A DNA stretch of 61,065 nt from the NCBI GenBank assembly GCA_016297005.1, contig JAEDHK010000009.1, positions 1 through 61,065 on the forward strand, in the 5' to 3' direction. Shown here piece after piece: positions 22,529 through 31,370 of the stretch (the first letter of the stretch is position 1; each line of letters starts with the position of its first letter). The notes under the pieces are model-generated. The model was given only the letters and a program-made list of their open reading frames with translations. It did not search any database and was not told the DNA's origin. The position numbers were made by a program, and so were the translations under genes. Source of the DNA: Clostridia bacterium (GTDB taxonomy: Bacteria; Bacillota; Clostridia; Christensenellales; DTU072).

Positions 22529-25315
22529 TTATTTTTTCGAGCAAAAGAAGGTATAGCAGCTGCTCCCTGCGGCCGACGTCCAGGAGAGGTTATAATTGCC
22601 GATCCCGCTGACGCCGTTGATGATCTCTTGCCTTTTGGTTTCTTCAGAAAAAGCATTATACCCGGTATCGAACTTCACGTCCATAGATATCAACGTTTTA
22701 TCGCTCGGTGCGCAGGAAAGAAGATAGGATAAATAAGCCGTCATTTGCGCGTCGTCGGAGATCAGGCAGGTATATTCGTCCTCCTCCCACGTGAAAGTAG
22801 TCTGCTGATAATAATTTCCGTTTTCCACAGCAACGCACGCGCTGAATTCGTCGTCGTCAACGTTATAACGCCCGGTCATTTCTTCGTCGGAATACAGGAA
22901 GTAAGCGTGCGTCAACGACTCTTTTGAGTCGGTTTTGCTGAAATTCACCAGCGTGTCGCCACTGGTACTGTCGACGACGTACCAGGCTTTTTCTCCGTCG
23001 CCGACGGCTAGGTATACCTTGTTCCAGGCATGGCCGCTGCCCGTTTTTTTATCTGCGCCCTCCACCTGGAAAGAGCGGACGCCCTCCATTCGGGTAAGGA
23101 GCATAAACGCCTTACTGTACCCGTCGCAAACGGCAATCTGATAATTAAAAACGCCTTCCAGATAGAAGCAATAATATCCTGCGGCCGTATTATCGTCGAT
23201 CAGCCCCTGAATAACGCGATCGAAAGTATCGTGGTCGTAAGAAACGTTTTTGACCAGATATTCGTATATAGCGAGCGCCTTTTCATAGTCGTTCATATTG
23301 TCGTCGATGATATTACGCAAGACGATCTTTGCATTATTATAGACGGTCTCAGCCGCACTGTTTTCCACGGGGATCGGACGATAACCGTGTTCTACGGCGT
23401 ACACAAGCTGTTCCGTGTCGCTCACTTCGAGCGTATCCGCAACGTGTTCTAAGGCAAAGTCGTTGAAGTCTGCCGGCCGGCCGGTCGCGGAGACGTGCGT
23501 CTCATACGGCTCTACCTGCGCATACTCGGACGTTGCGGAACTATGCGAGGGAGCGTCTTTATACGGGACCGAAACTCTTATATCCCATGCTCCGGTTTCA
23601 TCTGTGGTATAAGCGAGATTTATCGGCTCGTATCTCTCGGCGCCGTCGATATACTTGGCCACTTCTGTCGCCGCAGTGATATAGTTGTCGATATGTTCTC
23701 CGGCGGTCCCTCCGGTGACCTTGATACGAAACTCGGATATGCGATGAAAGAATGCATAAGCAAAGTAGTCGTTCAGTTCCTCCAAAGCAATCTCGTCGCG
23801 CCCTGAAAAATCCTTGATCGTCTTATTGACCAGTTTATACCGGGCATAAAGGGTTACGTGATCGGTCGAACCGAGAGTGATCTCCGTTATTTTTTGCGAA
23901 TAATCCGCATTATACCAACCGTCGAAGGTGTACTCTTCGTTCGCCGACACAGCGTCTGCGAAGACAACCGCGTCCTCGACGGTGTAAGTAGCGGGATTTT
24001 CGGCGCTGTTCGTCCCGTATCCCAAAACGTACGTCAGATGATAGACGATTGCAGAAAACTTTGCGTACAAGTTGAGGTCTACGTCCGGTTCGAGCGTACT
24101 ACTAAAATCGTATTCTTCGCCCTCCGCGCTACCCGTACACCAATAATCGAAGAGATAACCGTTCGCAGGATCGGGATCGGTCACTTGTTCCGCTTTATCG
24201 CCCGCTTGGCGATCGTTCGACGTATAGTAAACGACGTCTCCCACGTAATAGGTGACCACGACTTCCTTGCTCGTATATTGCGTTATCGTCAGATCGTATT
24301 CCTTTACCGTCAGTCCGCTCTCGGACGTTACCGTCAATTTATAGGCCCACACGACGTTCTCCAATCCTTCGTTGTTTGGCAGAACAACGCTATCCACGGG
24401 CGCGTTATTATAACTTAATTCAAACGTGGATCCCTCGCTGAAAATAATATATTCCGTCAGATCGATGGTACTTTGCAAGTATTTTACGGAAAAAGATACG
24501 CTGTCTTCCGAAACCTGGACCGAACTGTACTTAGGCGTTACGTCGGCAATATTGCAAGTATACTTGGCGTAAAAATTTTTCGGCCCGCTGTTTCCTTTTG
24601 CGATCTCCGTTACGGGATTACCGGTCTTACTTTCGTTATCATACCATCCGATAAAGGTATATCCGGCCTTTTCGCAAACGGGCAAGGTCGTTGCGGCTGT
24701 CATGGTATACGTTTCGGGCGCGCCTGCGGAAAGCGTTCCGCCGTAAGTCGTATAAAGAATATCGTAACGAGCGGCCTCCCAACCGGAATAAAGCGTCAGG
24801 TCGGTCGTGACCTTCGTGGTCGAAATAAATTCTTCGCCGCATTCTTCATCAACGTACCAACCGATAAAGTTATACCCGGCCGCTTGTCGATCCGGAAGCG
24901 AAACTGTCTCGTTATACTCCACTTTTGTCGTCACGACCGATCCGTCTATGGTGTTAATAAAAGAAACCGTCAGAATTTTGATCTTCCAAGAGGGATATAT
25001 ATCGAGATCGGCGGTCAATTTCTGTCCGTATTCGAGCTCTTTCGTGCCGGCCTCGTCCGAGCACCATTTCACGAAATCGTAACCTTCTTTGGTCGGCTCG
25101 GTCGCAGGTTTCTTGATGGTCTTATCTTTTTCATCGATGAAATCGCTTATCCTATACCCCTCGACGTGCAAAGTGACCGTAACGGTAGAATTTTTATTCC
25201 CGCCGCTTCCGCTCGATCCGCTTCCTGAACCGAATAGCGAGCAGGCGCAAAGTCCGAACAAGAGACTAATGCAAAAGACTAATAGCGTCCACCTTAAAAT
25301 GTTTCTTCTTTTCAT
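22529..25315 (-). CDS. Lipoprotein with InlB-type repeats and transglutaminase-like domain
   Basis: 928 residues. The signal peptide ends in GLCAC, a lipobox, followed by a Gly/Ser linker. Residues about 45-270 hold three InlB-type repeats (GYDFVKWC, GYNFIGWYVDE, GYTFIGWYDNE), then a cadherin-like/MBG-type segment, and then two more InlB units (about 355-500). The C-terminal part has the papain-like transglutaminase core: YEKALAIYEYLVKNVSYD, catalytic C730 (AVCDGYSKAF), H762 (GSGHAWN) and D782 (YVVDSTSGD). All three triad residues are present. Such domains crosslink, deamidate or cleave proteins; the substrate cannot be told. GAGGGGG lies upstream of the ATG at 25315. The gene follows acpP by 18 bases and precedes the DUF3267 gene. 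Confidence 0.88.
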   Translation of the reverse strand: MKRRNILRWTLLVFCISLLFGLCACSLFGSGSGSSGSGGNKNSTVTVTLHVEGYRISDFIDEKDKTIKKPATEPTKEGYDFVKWCSDEAGTKELEYGQKLTADLDIYPSWKIKILTVSFINTIDGSVVTTKVEYNETVSLPDRQAAGYNFIGWYVDEECGEEFISTTKVTTDLTLYSGWEAARYDILYTTYGGTLSAGAPETYTMTAATTLPVCEKAGYTFIGWYDNESKTGNPVTEIAKGNSGPKNFYAKYTCNIADVTPKYSSVQVSEDSVSFSVKYLQSTIDLTEYIIFSEGSTFELSYNNAPVDSVVLPNNEGLENVVWAYKLTVTSESGLTVKEYDLTITQYTSKEVVVTYYVGDVVYYTSNDRQAGDKAEQVTDPDPANGYLFDYWCTGSAEGEEYDFSSTLEPDVDLNLYAKFSAIVYHLTYVLGYGTNSAENPATYTVEDAVVFADAVSANEEYTFDGWYNADYSQKITEITLGSTDHVTLYARYKLVNKTIKDFSGRDEIALEELNDYFAYAFFHRISEFRIKVTGGTAGEHIDNYITAATEVAKYIDGAERYEPINLAYTTDETGAWDIRVSVPYKDAPSHSSATSEYAQVEPYETHVSATGRPADFNDFALEHVADTLEVSDTEQLVYAVEHGYRPIPVENSAAETVYNNAKIVLRNIIDDNMNDYEKALAIYEYLVKNVSYDHDTFDRVIQGLIDDNTAAGYYCFYLEGVFNYQIAVCDGYSKAFMLLTRMEGVRSFQVEGADKKTGSGHAWNKVYLAVGDGEKAWYVVDSTSGDTLVNFSKTDSKESLTHAYFLYSDEEMTGRYNVDDDEFSACVAVENGNYYQQTTFTWEEDEYTCLISDDAQMTAYLSYLLSCAPSDKTLISMDVKFDTGYNAFSEETKRQEIINGVSGIGNYNLSWTSAAGSSCYTFFCSKK

Positions 25316-25333
25316 ACTATCCCCCTCTTTTCT

Positions 25334-25549
25334 CTATTTCAGATAGTTCAGAACGTCTCCCACGGTTTTGATTTTCGCTATTTCTTCATCGCTGAATTTT
25401 TTGCCGAATTCTCTTTCCATGGCGATGATCATTTGCACGATATCCAGGCTATCGGCGTGCAGATCTTCTATAAAACGAGTTTCCTCGGCGATCTGCGATT
25501 CGTCGATCATCAGGATATCAGCCATAATGCCTTTGATCTTGCTTAGCAT
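25334..25549 (-). CDS. acpP: Acyl carrier protein
   Basis: A 71-residue ACP with the phosphopantetheine serine in LHADSLDIV, the acidic helix II and a usual C-terminus. It carries acyl chains in the cytoplasm for fatty acid or phospholipid synthesis. It is not accompanied by fab or plsX genes; its neighbours are an unknown membrane-protein cluster upstream and a lipoprotein downstream. It may be the housekeeping ACP moved from a fab operon, or a second ACP serving a local pathway. GGAGGT lies nine bases upstream of the ATG. Confidence 0.92.
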   Translation of the reverse strand: MLSKIKGIMADILMIDESQIAEETRFIEDLHADSLDIVQMIIAMEREFGKKFSDEEIAKIKTVGDVLNYLK

Positions 25550-25569
25550 TGTCAGTACCTCCTTTTTTC

Positions 25570-25609
25570 AAAAAGGGTTGTATCCATATTCCCGACACAA
25601 CCCCTTTAC
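25570..25609 (-). terminator. Hairpin between the unknown cluster and acpP
   Basis: Minus-strand arms AAAGGGGTTGTGTC and GATACAACCCTTT pair with one bulge and one mismatch, followed by TTTTTG. This probably ends or weakens transcription from the ten-gene cluster before acpP. The acpP ribosome binding site is immediately after it. Confidence 0.6.
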
Positions 25610-25633
25610 GTTTATTTTATAACTTCTCTTACC

Positions 25634-26524
25634 TTATCGCATCAGGAAGGTTTGCTTCGAGGCCACGTAATCCATTACGAGCGCTTCTCTGTTGCCGAAC
25701 GCAACGATGATCATCAAAATAAGCGTGATGACGGCCATTACGATACCGCTGACGCAATCCATAAGGCTGATTTTCAGCATTACGTACGAAAGGACGACGG
25801 CGGCGATCAAAAAGATAAGAGCTAACAAGCTGAGGACGTTGAATCTTCTGACGGCCTTTAACTTACATAGCTTCACGATACCATCGATCAGAACGATGAC
25901 AATAAAGAGAAACGCAAGCGCGTACAGAGCTCCGACCACGACGGGAAGAAGCTGATCCATATTGCCGGCCAGCAGTTCGGCCACCTGATTTTGTTGGATC
26001 AGATTAATAACGTTACTCAACGCATGCTTTTCCATCGGAATCAAGCACCCGACCACCAAAGCAATCAGAGTCATAATGATCGTCATGACGCTGAGGCCGA
26101 TAAAGGGACGCTTACGATAAACGGGCTCCGGCGTTCTGGTCTCCGGTACGTCCGGACGGACGTTGGGATCATATTGCACGAGAGGCTGATTCTGCGAAGC
26201 ATACGGCACCAAAGAAATGGGCTGCACGATCGGAGGCAACTGAACGATGCTCGCCGGAGTGGGAATAGCGTTGTTCATGTTTGCGGAGATCGGTCTCGGT
26301 CCGCCGTACGGCTGTTGATATCCGTAAGGATTATACGGATCGGCCTGCGGCGCGTTCGCCGCGAAAGGCGTCGCATAGTAATAGTTGTTATCCGCGCCAA
26401 TGCTCGGTTTGTTCGGGTCGGTACTGATATTTTCGGGAACCTTACCCATCTCTACGGGTACCCACGTGCCGGTTTGACCGTTTACTACGCCGCGGCGGGT
26501 GTTGTTATTGGAGTCGTTCATCAT
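25634..26524 (-). CDS. Four-TM membrane protein with QP-VPY motif (cluster gene 10)
   Basis: Family not recognised. 296 residues. Residues 1-140 are polar and rich in N, P, Q, Y and G. They contain the cluster motif at 101-118 (QPISLVPYASQNQPLVQY). Four hydrophobic helices follow from about 145: TM1, an extracytoplasmic loop with NQVAELLAGNMDQLL, TM2, a basic loop (KLCKLKAVRRF), TM3 and TM4. By the positive-inside rule both ends are cytoplasmic. GGGAG lies upstream of the ATG at 26524. It is the last gene of the ten-gene cluster, followed by the hairpin at 25570-25609. The arrangement TM1-outer loop-TM2-basic loop-TM3-TM4 recurs in the paralogues at 27055, 28872, 30067 and 31371. Confidence 0.8.
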   Translation of the reverse strand: MMNDSNNNTRRGVVNGQTGTWVPVEMGKVPENISTDPNKPSIGADNNYYYATPFAANAPQADPYNPYGYQQPYGGPRPISANMNNAIPTPASIVQLPPIVQPISLVPYASQNQPLVQYDPNVRPDVPETRTPEPVYRKRPFIGLSVMTIIMTLIALVVGCLIPMEKHALSNVINLIQQNQVAELLAGNMDQLLPVVVGALYALAFLFIVIVLIDGIVKLCKLKAVRRFNVLSLLALIFLIAAVVLSYVMLKISLMDCVSGIVMAVITLILMIIVAFGNREALVMDYVASKQTFLMR

Positions 26525-26551
26525 AGTTTATCTCCCTTATGTTGTCTAATA

Positions 26552-27055
26552 TTACACGTTAAAATTGACGGGAACGTCAATCGGTGAAGTCTGTACAGTC
26601 TGAGACGGGATCGGTACGGGTACGGGTCCGCCGATGCCGACCGCCTTATAACTTATGGGCATCTCGAACACTCTGCCGTATTCGTCCGTCGAATAGAACT
26701 TCGGGATCCCGAGGCGTTCTGCTTCCGCACTGGCATAGCAATTAGCCGGATTGGGTATAGGATAGCCTCCCGCATTCGGACAAGGTCTCGCATAACACAG
26801 GCTCTTAGGGGCGGGTATCTTGCAGACGCTTCCCGGAACGGGTATGTTCCTGACTTTCGGCATCCTGCTCGCTTCTATCTCCGCCTGACGGGAAAGAGCG
26901 TTTTCGTACGCGTCGGCCGGACGCTTCTTCCGGCAGTTGGGACAATGTTTTGCCGCGAGCGGAACGATAAAACCGCATTGGGGACAACTGTACTCCAAAC
27001 GCTCGCAATTCTCGTTAACGCCGTATTTCAATGCCTTCTTTTTTGCTTTATCCAT
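26552..27055 (-). CDS. Zinc-ribbon protein of the unknown cluster (gene 9)
   Basis: 167 residues, soluble, not recognised. Residues about 24-45 form a zinc ribbon, CPQCG then CPNCRKKRP, followed by YENALSRQAE. The protein at 32274-33698 has the same arrangement (CAYCG, CLRCGKRRP, EYLNVMSKTKQ), so these domains are related. The rest is Pro-rich with further cysteines (GSVCKIP, KSLCYARPCP, NCYASAEAE) and ends in a Pro/Val-rich tail (GGPVPVPIPSQTV). There is no membrane segment. Its ATG overlaps the stop of the preceding gene as TAATG, so translation is coupled. It may be a cytoplasmic partner of the neighbouring membrane proteins; that is inferred from context only. Confidence 0.8.
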   Translation of the reverse strand: MDKAKKKALKYGVNENCERLEYSCPQCGFIVPLAAKHCPNCRKKRPADAYENALSRQAEIEASRMPKVRNIPVPGSVCKIPAPKSLCYARPCPNAGGYPIPNPANCYASAEAERLGIPKFYSTDEYGRVFEMPISYKAVGIGGPVPVPIPSQTVQTSPIDVPVNFNV

Positions 27056-27945
27056 TATCTTCTTCCCCTACCTCTTTTTTTCGATTTGATTTTATTGCTT
27101 TTCCCGAATAGCGAAATAATAAAGATCAAGAATATTATTCCGCCCAGCACGTAGCAAGAAAGACCAAGCGTTGCGCCTTTGACCAAGAAGGCGAACAAGA
27201 CGATCGAACCCGCCGTAAACAACAGGGCGAGAATGATCAGTATGCGCACGAAGATCGGCAGCTTTCTTCTCGTAATGGAAATGAGAGAAAGCAGAAACAC
27301 GATGGCAAGAAGAGCCGTCGTGATTGCCAGACAGCACTGTGCGAGAAGAGCGTAATTATTAAAAGCGAACGTTACTTCTCCGGTAAAGATCCTGACGACC
27401 GTCATGATCGAAGAATAAAGTTCCGTCTTTTCAGCACCGACCACAGCGAATGCAGTCTCTTGCCCCGTTACCTTCAAAAGATCGAGGAGGGGCGCAAAAA
27501 ACATTTGTAACGTGCCGAAAAGCGCGATCAGAATCATCACAAGGATGGGCACCGCTCCGACGCCCTTTCTTTTCTTACTCTTCGAGAGTTTTTCCGTCTC
27601 TTTTTCATCCATATTATAGTATATATCGTCGGACATGCCGGGCATCATCGGTCCTTGCGGATTCATACCGGGCATCATACCGCCGTGAGTGCGCATATAA
27701 TCGGAATCGATATCTCCGATCGGCAACGTACCGTCGCCGTAATGGTACAGAGGTTGCATAGGCGTAGAATAAGGCACGACAACAAGCGGCTGAATCACGG
27801 GCGTCGCTTGAATCGCTCCCTGTTGCGTGGGAGCCGTCGGCATATTGGCATTCATCGGCATAGCGTTATTCTGAGCGGCATTCGACATTCTTTTGGGCGC
27901 GCTTCCTGCATCACTATCCCACCAGTTGATCTTTTGACCGGCCAT
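27055..27945 (-). CDS. Four-TM membrane protein with QP-VPY motif (cluster gene 8)
   Basis: 296 residues from the ATG at 27945, which overlaps the upstream stop as TAATG and has GGAGAAG before it; a longer frame up to 28101 runs inside the neighbouring gene and is rejected. The polar N-terminus carries the cluster motif at residues 52-69 (QPLVVVPYSTPMQPLYHY). Then come an acidic and basic stretch (EKETEKLSKSKKRKG), TM1, an outer loop of about 65 residues, TM2, a basic loop (SITRRKLP), TM3, TM4 and the very basic tail KIKSKKRGRGRR. The length and helix pattern equal those of the 25634-26524 protein. Function unknown. Confidence 0.8.
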   Translation of the reverse strand: MAGQKINWWDSDAGSAPKRMSNAAQNNAMPMNANMPTAPTQQGAIQATPVIQPLVVVPYSTPMQPLYHYGDGTLPIGDIDSDYMRTHGGMMPGMNPQGPMMPGMSDDIYYNMDEKETEKLSKSKKRKGVGAVPILVMILIALFGTLQMFFAPLLDLLKVTGQETAFAVVGAEKTELYSSIMTVVRIFTGEVTFAFNNYALLAQCCLAITTALLAIVFLLSLISITRRKLPIFVRILIILALLFTAGSIVLFAFLVKGATLGLSCYVLGGIIFLIFIISLFGKSNKIKSKKRGRGRR

Positions 27946-28583
27946 TATTTCTTCTCCTTCATCTTCTTCGGGGCGGTAACGACACATATCGCCATAATGC
28001 CTCCGATAATCACAAGCGCCGCCAGACCGATATTCGTATCCAATCGACACACAATTACGATTACGAGCGCTGCGACCGCGCATAAGAACGTCAGTCCGCA
28101 ACCCGTCTTCATCAACTTACCGATACCGCGTCCTTTTGCCGCGTCAACGATCCCGCCGACCACCGCAAAGAGCGCCAGAACGATCGAAACAACCGCGGCG
28201 ATCCCCCCGATCGTTTCGATATCGATCGAAAATCCCCCTTCTACGAAATCCAGCGCAAACGTCACTGCATCCTTCCCGTCGAATACGGAAAATAAGCTTT
28301 CGAGAACGGAATTCTTCGTATTCAAAAAATATCCGATCACGCCGAGCGCGATATAGATCAACCCGAAAATAATGACGACGACCGAACGTCCCACACCGCA
28401 CTTCTTCTGAGGTTCTTCATCCGCCCGGCCTTTCGTGACTTCGGCATATACCTGCGCGGGCATCTTCGCTCGCGCGGCCTCGTACCGCTTATAAAAGTCG
28501 CTTTGTTTGTAGTCCCTGTAACCGATAAATCCGAAGTCTTCGTTCTTTTCGGTCTTGGGCGCGTCCATATTTTCCACCGTCAT
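27945..28583 (-). CDS. Four-TM membrane protein of the MDAPK subtype (cluster gene 7)
   Basis: 212 residues from 28583, or 207 from the second ATG at 28568. The second ATG gives the N-terminus MDAPKTEK, which matches MDAPKYEK in the paralogue at 31371-32165, and its spacing from GGTGG is better; the first has GGAG only three bases away. After the head (YRDYKQSDFYKRYEAARAK, a Tyr/Asp/Phe pattern also seen in the paralogue) come TM1, an outer loop of about 45 residues, TM2, a basic loop (AAKGRGIGKLMK), TM3, TM4 and KKMKEKK. There is no QP-VPY motif. Function unknown. Confidence 0.78.
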   Translation of the reverse strand: MTVENMDAPKTEKNEDFGFIGYRDYKQSDFYKRYEAARAKMPAQVYAEVTKGRADEEPQKKCGVGRSVVVIIFGLIYIALGVIGYFLNTKNSVLESLFSVFDGKDAVTFALDFVEGGFSIDIETIGGIAAVVSIVLALFAVVGGIVDAAKGRGIGKLMKTGCGLTFLCAVAALVIVIVCRLDTNIGLAALVIIGGIMAICVVTAPKKMKEKK

Positions 28584-28589
28584 ATTCTC

Positions 28590-28862
28590 CTAAAAATCAA
28601 TATTATCAAAGCCGTCCAGGCCGTAATAATTCAACGCTCTATAATCGTCCAGGCCAAGATCTCCATAGCCATACGGGGCGCGAGTCTGTCCGTACACGTT
28701 CATATTCATATTCATTTTCATGCCCATACTTGCCGTCGGCATGACCGTACCCTGAAAAGGCGCCGGTGCAGGAACGGGACCGTTGTTGACTCTGCCATAA
28801 ACCAGTCCGGTCGACTGCGGCTGCGCCATAGGCATTTTTTTTCTTGCCACTCTGCGATACAT
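28590..28862 (-). CDS. Small soluble Met/Tyr/Gly-rich protein (cluster gene 6)
   Basis: 90 residues with GGAGG upstream of the ATG. The N-terminus is basic (MYRRVARKK). The middle is low complexity, rich in P, M, N and G (MGMKMNMNMNVYG), and the tail is Tyr/Asp-rich (YGYGDLGLDDYRALNYYGL). It has no membrane segment or cysteine. It resembles the disordered head of the membrane paralogues without the helices, so it may be a free-standing linker or decoy module. Real expression is supported by the ribosome binding site and the tight 6-10 base gaps to both neighbours. Confidence 0.7.
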   Translation of the reverse strand: MYRRVARKKMPMAQPQSTGLVYGRVNNGPVPAPAPFQGTVMPTASMGMKMNMNMNVYGQTRAPYGYGDLGLDDYRALNYYGLDGFDNIDF

Positions 28863-28871
28863 CGTTTCCTC

Positions 28872-29717
28872 CTATTTCTTCTTTCTGCCGACGCACAAAG
28901 AAAACAACATCGTCAGGATGGGCACGATCAACAACGCATAGAGTCCGTACCCACTGTAAAGCGTATACCCTTCTTCTACTCGCGACAAACCATAATCTCC
29001 GAGCGCTTTGGGCAGGATCAAACTGCAAAAATCACCGAAGCCGATCTGCGCTTTCAACCCGATCAATCCGATCAAAGCAGCAACGAACGCAAGAATGGTC
29101 AAAAAGGCGACGACGCCGAAACGAGCGCGCTTTTTCCCGGGCTTGTTCTGCGCGAGAGCAACGATAGCCACGATAACCTGCACGAGCGAGAACAGCGCAA
29201 CGAGCGCGCCTCCCGCGGCAAAGACGATCAAAAGAATATTCGCGGTCGCGTCCGCGTTCACGGAATAATCCAGTTGCGACTGTGCGCCGATCGAGGATAA
29301 TTCCGCAAATAAGCCGTCAAGCAAAGAAACCGACTGAGCGACGCCGCCGACGGGTTCTTTCACAAACACGGCGATCATATTGCCGACAGGACCGATATCA
29401 AAGCAACCGACCGCAATCACGGCAAGAGCCAAAAGATTGAGGATCAGAATGAGCGCCAACGAAAAGCCGCGCATAGGCTTTACGCCGACCGATTCTTTTT
29501 TAGCGGTGCGCGGAGCAACGGGCAATTCGGGATAGGTCGGTTCCTGCACGGGATAAAGTTCCCGACGGAGTTCGTTAACGACCCTTTCTACCTCGCTCTT
29601 ATAATACGTATCGCCTTCCGTATTGTAAATGGAAAAGCCGCGCATGGGCGCGCTTTGCGTATAAGTAGGGGTATCGATCGTTTCTACCGTTTCGTTTTTC
29701 CCGCTGTTCTTTTTCAT
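28872..29717 (-). CDS. Four-TM membrane protein (cluster gene 5)
   Basis: 281 residues, unrecognised. The head (1-85) contains two related PMRGFS segments (at about 24 and 82) flanking a charged helix (SEVERVVNELRRELYP). Then TM1, an outer loop of about 65 residues, TM2, a basic loop (NKPGKKRARFG), TM3, a second outer stretch, and TM4 (LYALLIVPILTMLFSLCVG) ending GRKKK. TM4 closely resembles that of the protein at 31371-32165 (VAVMPLLTLLFSM), which supports homology. It lacks the QP-VPY motif, but the small motif protein at 29742 is the next gene upstream. Confidence 0.78.
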   Translation of the reverse strand: MKKNSGKNETVETIDTPTYTQSAPMRGFSIYNTEGDTYYKSEVERVVNELRRELYPVQEPTYPELPVAPRTAKKESVGVKPMRGFSLALILILNLLALAVIAVGCFDIGPVGNMIAVFVKEPVGGVAQSVSLLDGLFAELSSIGAQSQLDYSVNADATANILLIVFAAGGALVALFSLVQVIVAIVALAQNKPGKKRARFGVVAFLTILAFVAALIGLIGLKAQIGFGDFCSLILPKALGDYGLSRVEEGYTLYSGYGLYALLIVPILTMLFSLCVGRKKK

Positions 29718-29741
29718 TCCTCTGTTTCCTCTCGTTATCGA

Positions 29742-30038
29742 TTAAAAAAAGTCGTCTCCGGAAAAATCTCCGAATTCGTCGTTTCCTTGGTTCTCATACA
29801 AAAAGGCAGGCTGGTTCTGCGCCGTATAAGGAACCATGGCTATCGGTTGGATGATAGGAGTAAGCTGAATAAAGCGCGGCGGCAGATTGCCGTTCGGCAC
29901 GTTATTCATATATCCGTAACCCATAGGTTGTTGCGGATAATAGCCGTACTGCTGACTCGCCATCATTTGTTGACGACGCATCATTTCCCGTTGTCTGAGA
30001 CGAGCTTCCTCTTCTTGTTTCCTTTTCCTTCTCGACAC
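29742..30038 (-). CDS. Small soluble QP-VPY motif protein (cluster gene 4)
   Basis: 98 residues starting at GTG (30038), with GGAGG five bases upstream. The N-terminus is strongly charged and helical (RRKRKQEEEARLRQREMMRRQQ). A Tyr/Gln/Gly-rich linker follows, then the motif at 64-81 (QPIAMVPYTAQNQPAFLY) and an acidic tail ending DEFGDFSGDDFF. There is no membrane segment. The motif thus exists on a free cytoplasmic protein as well as on the membrane paralogues, which suggests it binds a common partner. Confidence 0.78.
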   Translation of the reverse strand: MSRRKRKQEEEARLRQREMMRRQQMMASQQYGYYPQQPMGYGYMNNVPNGNLPPRFIQLTPIIQPIAMVPYTAQNQPAFLYENQGNDEFGDFSGDDFF

Positions 30039-30066
30039 TATATCCTCCGGTTAGCGATACAAAATC

Positions 30067-31194
30067 TTATTTCTCTTTGTAGTGATACACTACGATAGGC
30101 TGCGTTATTTCGCGGCCGCGCAATTTCTTCTCCAACAAGAAGAAAGAAAGGATGAGTTCTATCAGCGGCATGGCGATCAATATCAACAACAAGTAACCCG
30201 CCGTAAAGCCGCCCGTCCCGGTAACGCCGCCGATCAGGAAATTAACGATGCCCGAAAAATCGATCGAGCCGTCGATCTCCGTTTGCGATACGAAGCATCC
30301 GAGCAAAATAACCGCCCCGCTTAAAAGAAGAACGATATTTTGTATTCCCGTAAAACGAAAAATACGTCTGTCGTTGGAAGCAAAGCAGATAAAGGTCTGG
30401 ATCATCAACGCAAGGGTCAGAATCGCATAAATGATGATGAACAGAGGATAAACCAGGATAACAATAGGCGCAATCTTATCCGTCATACCTACTTCGATTT
30501 TGGATATCTGCGCGTCGTACCAAGGAGATTCTCCCAATTCAAGGTCCAGACCGAGCTTTCCGGCGACAAATTTGATCCAACCGTAAAGCGGATCGCTCAG
30601 ACTGTACAAAGTGCCGTCGAACTCAACGGGAGCGTCGCTGACTTCACCGTCTTCGACGTTTTCCGAAGAACCGTCTTCGCCCTCGGACTCGTTTTCGTCG
30701 GCGCCAAGCACACCGTGCGCAACGGCGTTCTCCGCATTCTCTTCACTTTCGTTATTGTCTTCGATGTTTTCGTCGTTATTCTCTTCCTCGACAACCTTCG
30801 GTTCCGTTTCCATACAAACGGCGATATACTGATCGACGTTGACAGGCAGACTCAGCTGCAATTTAGGCAAAACGAACGGAGCTGCCAACGCAACGAGCAA
30901 AATAATATAAAAAAGCCACATCAAAAAGCCTACCGGTTTACGGCAGAACTTCATTTTCTGAATATCGGCGGCAAAGCTCGCGTCGACTTCGGTGCCCTGG
31001 ATCTTTCCGCCTACAAGAGGATCGGCGTTGTTATATTCGACCGACTTTTTGCCACGCAGAGGAGAAGCGCTGCCTTCCGTCGCAAGGAGACGCGAGTTTT
31101 CTATCGCATACGCCTGTCGCGCAGACATCGTTTTGCGGTAGCTTTTTTCCGCTTTTTTCTTTTCTTTGGCTTTACTAAGGTTTCTCGATGCCAT
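30067..31194 (-). CDS. Four-TM membrane protein with acidic outer loop (cluster gene 3)
   Basis: 375 residues, unrecognised. The head is basic (SKAKEKKKAEKSYRK). TM1 lies at about 88-108. A long extracytoplasmic loop follows, including an extremely acidic, Asn-rich segment (EEENNDENIEDNNESEE and onward) and then LYGWIKFVAGKLG. Then TM2, a basic loop (SNDRRIFRF), TM3, TM4 and a basic end. The topology matches the other cluster membrane proteins, but the outer loop is the largest. GGTGGAG precedes the ATG. A 176-base gap separates it from the gene upstream, so a secondary promoter is possible, though I cannot define a good -35 box. Confidence 0.78.
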   Translation of the reverse strand: MASRNLSKAKEKKKAEKSYRKTMSARQAYAIENSRLLATEGSASPLRGKKSVEYNNADPLVGGKIQGTEVDASFAADIQKMKFCRKPVGFLMWLFYIILLVALAAPFVLPKLQLSLPVNVDQYIAVCMETEPKVVEEENNDENIEDNNESEENAENAVAHGVLGADENESEGEDGSSENVEDGEVSDAPVEFDGTLYSLSDPLYGWIKFVAGKLGLDLELGESPWYDAQISKIEVGMTDKIAPIVILVYPLFIIIYAILTLALMIQTFICFASNDRRIFRFTGIQNIVLLLSGAVILLGCFVSQTEIDGSIDFSGIVNFLIGGVTGTGGFTAGYLLLILIAMPLIELILSFFLLEKKLRGREITQPIVVYHYKEK

Positions 31195-31370
31195 GTCTCC
31201 ACCTATTTTCTTTTAACGTATAAATTTATAATATAAATATTATACTAGACGATGACATTGTAACATAGCCGAAAAAAAATATCAATAGCAAATACGATTT
31301 TTTTTGATAAAACAGAGGAAAAAAAATGCAGAAACGAGCCTCGATCCCGCACACGTTGGAATTACAGGCA

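Noticed and set aside
31321..31370. tRNA-like fragment in the gap between two cluster genes
   Set aside because: A GGGATCGAGGC stretch recalls a T-arm, but no acceptor stem or anticodon arm can be drawn.
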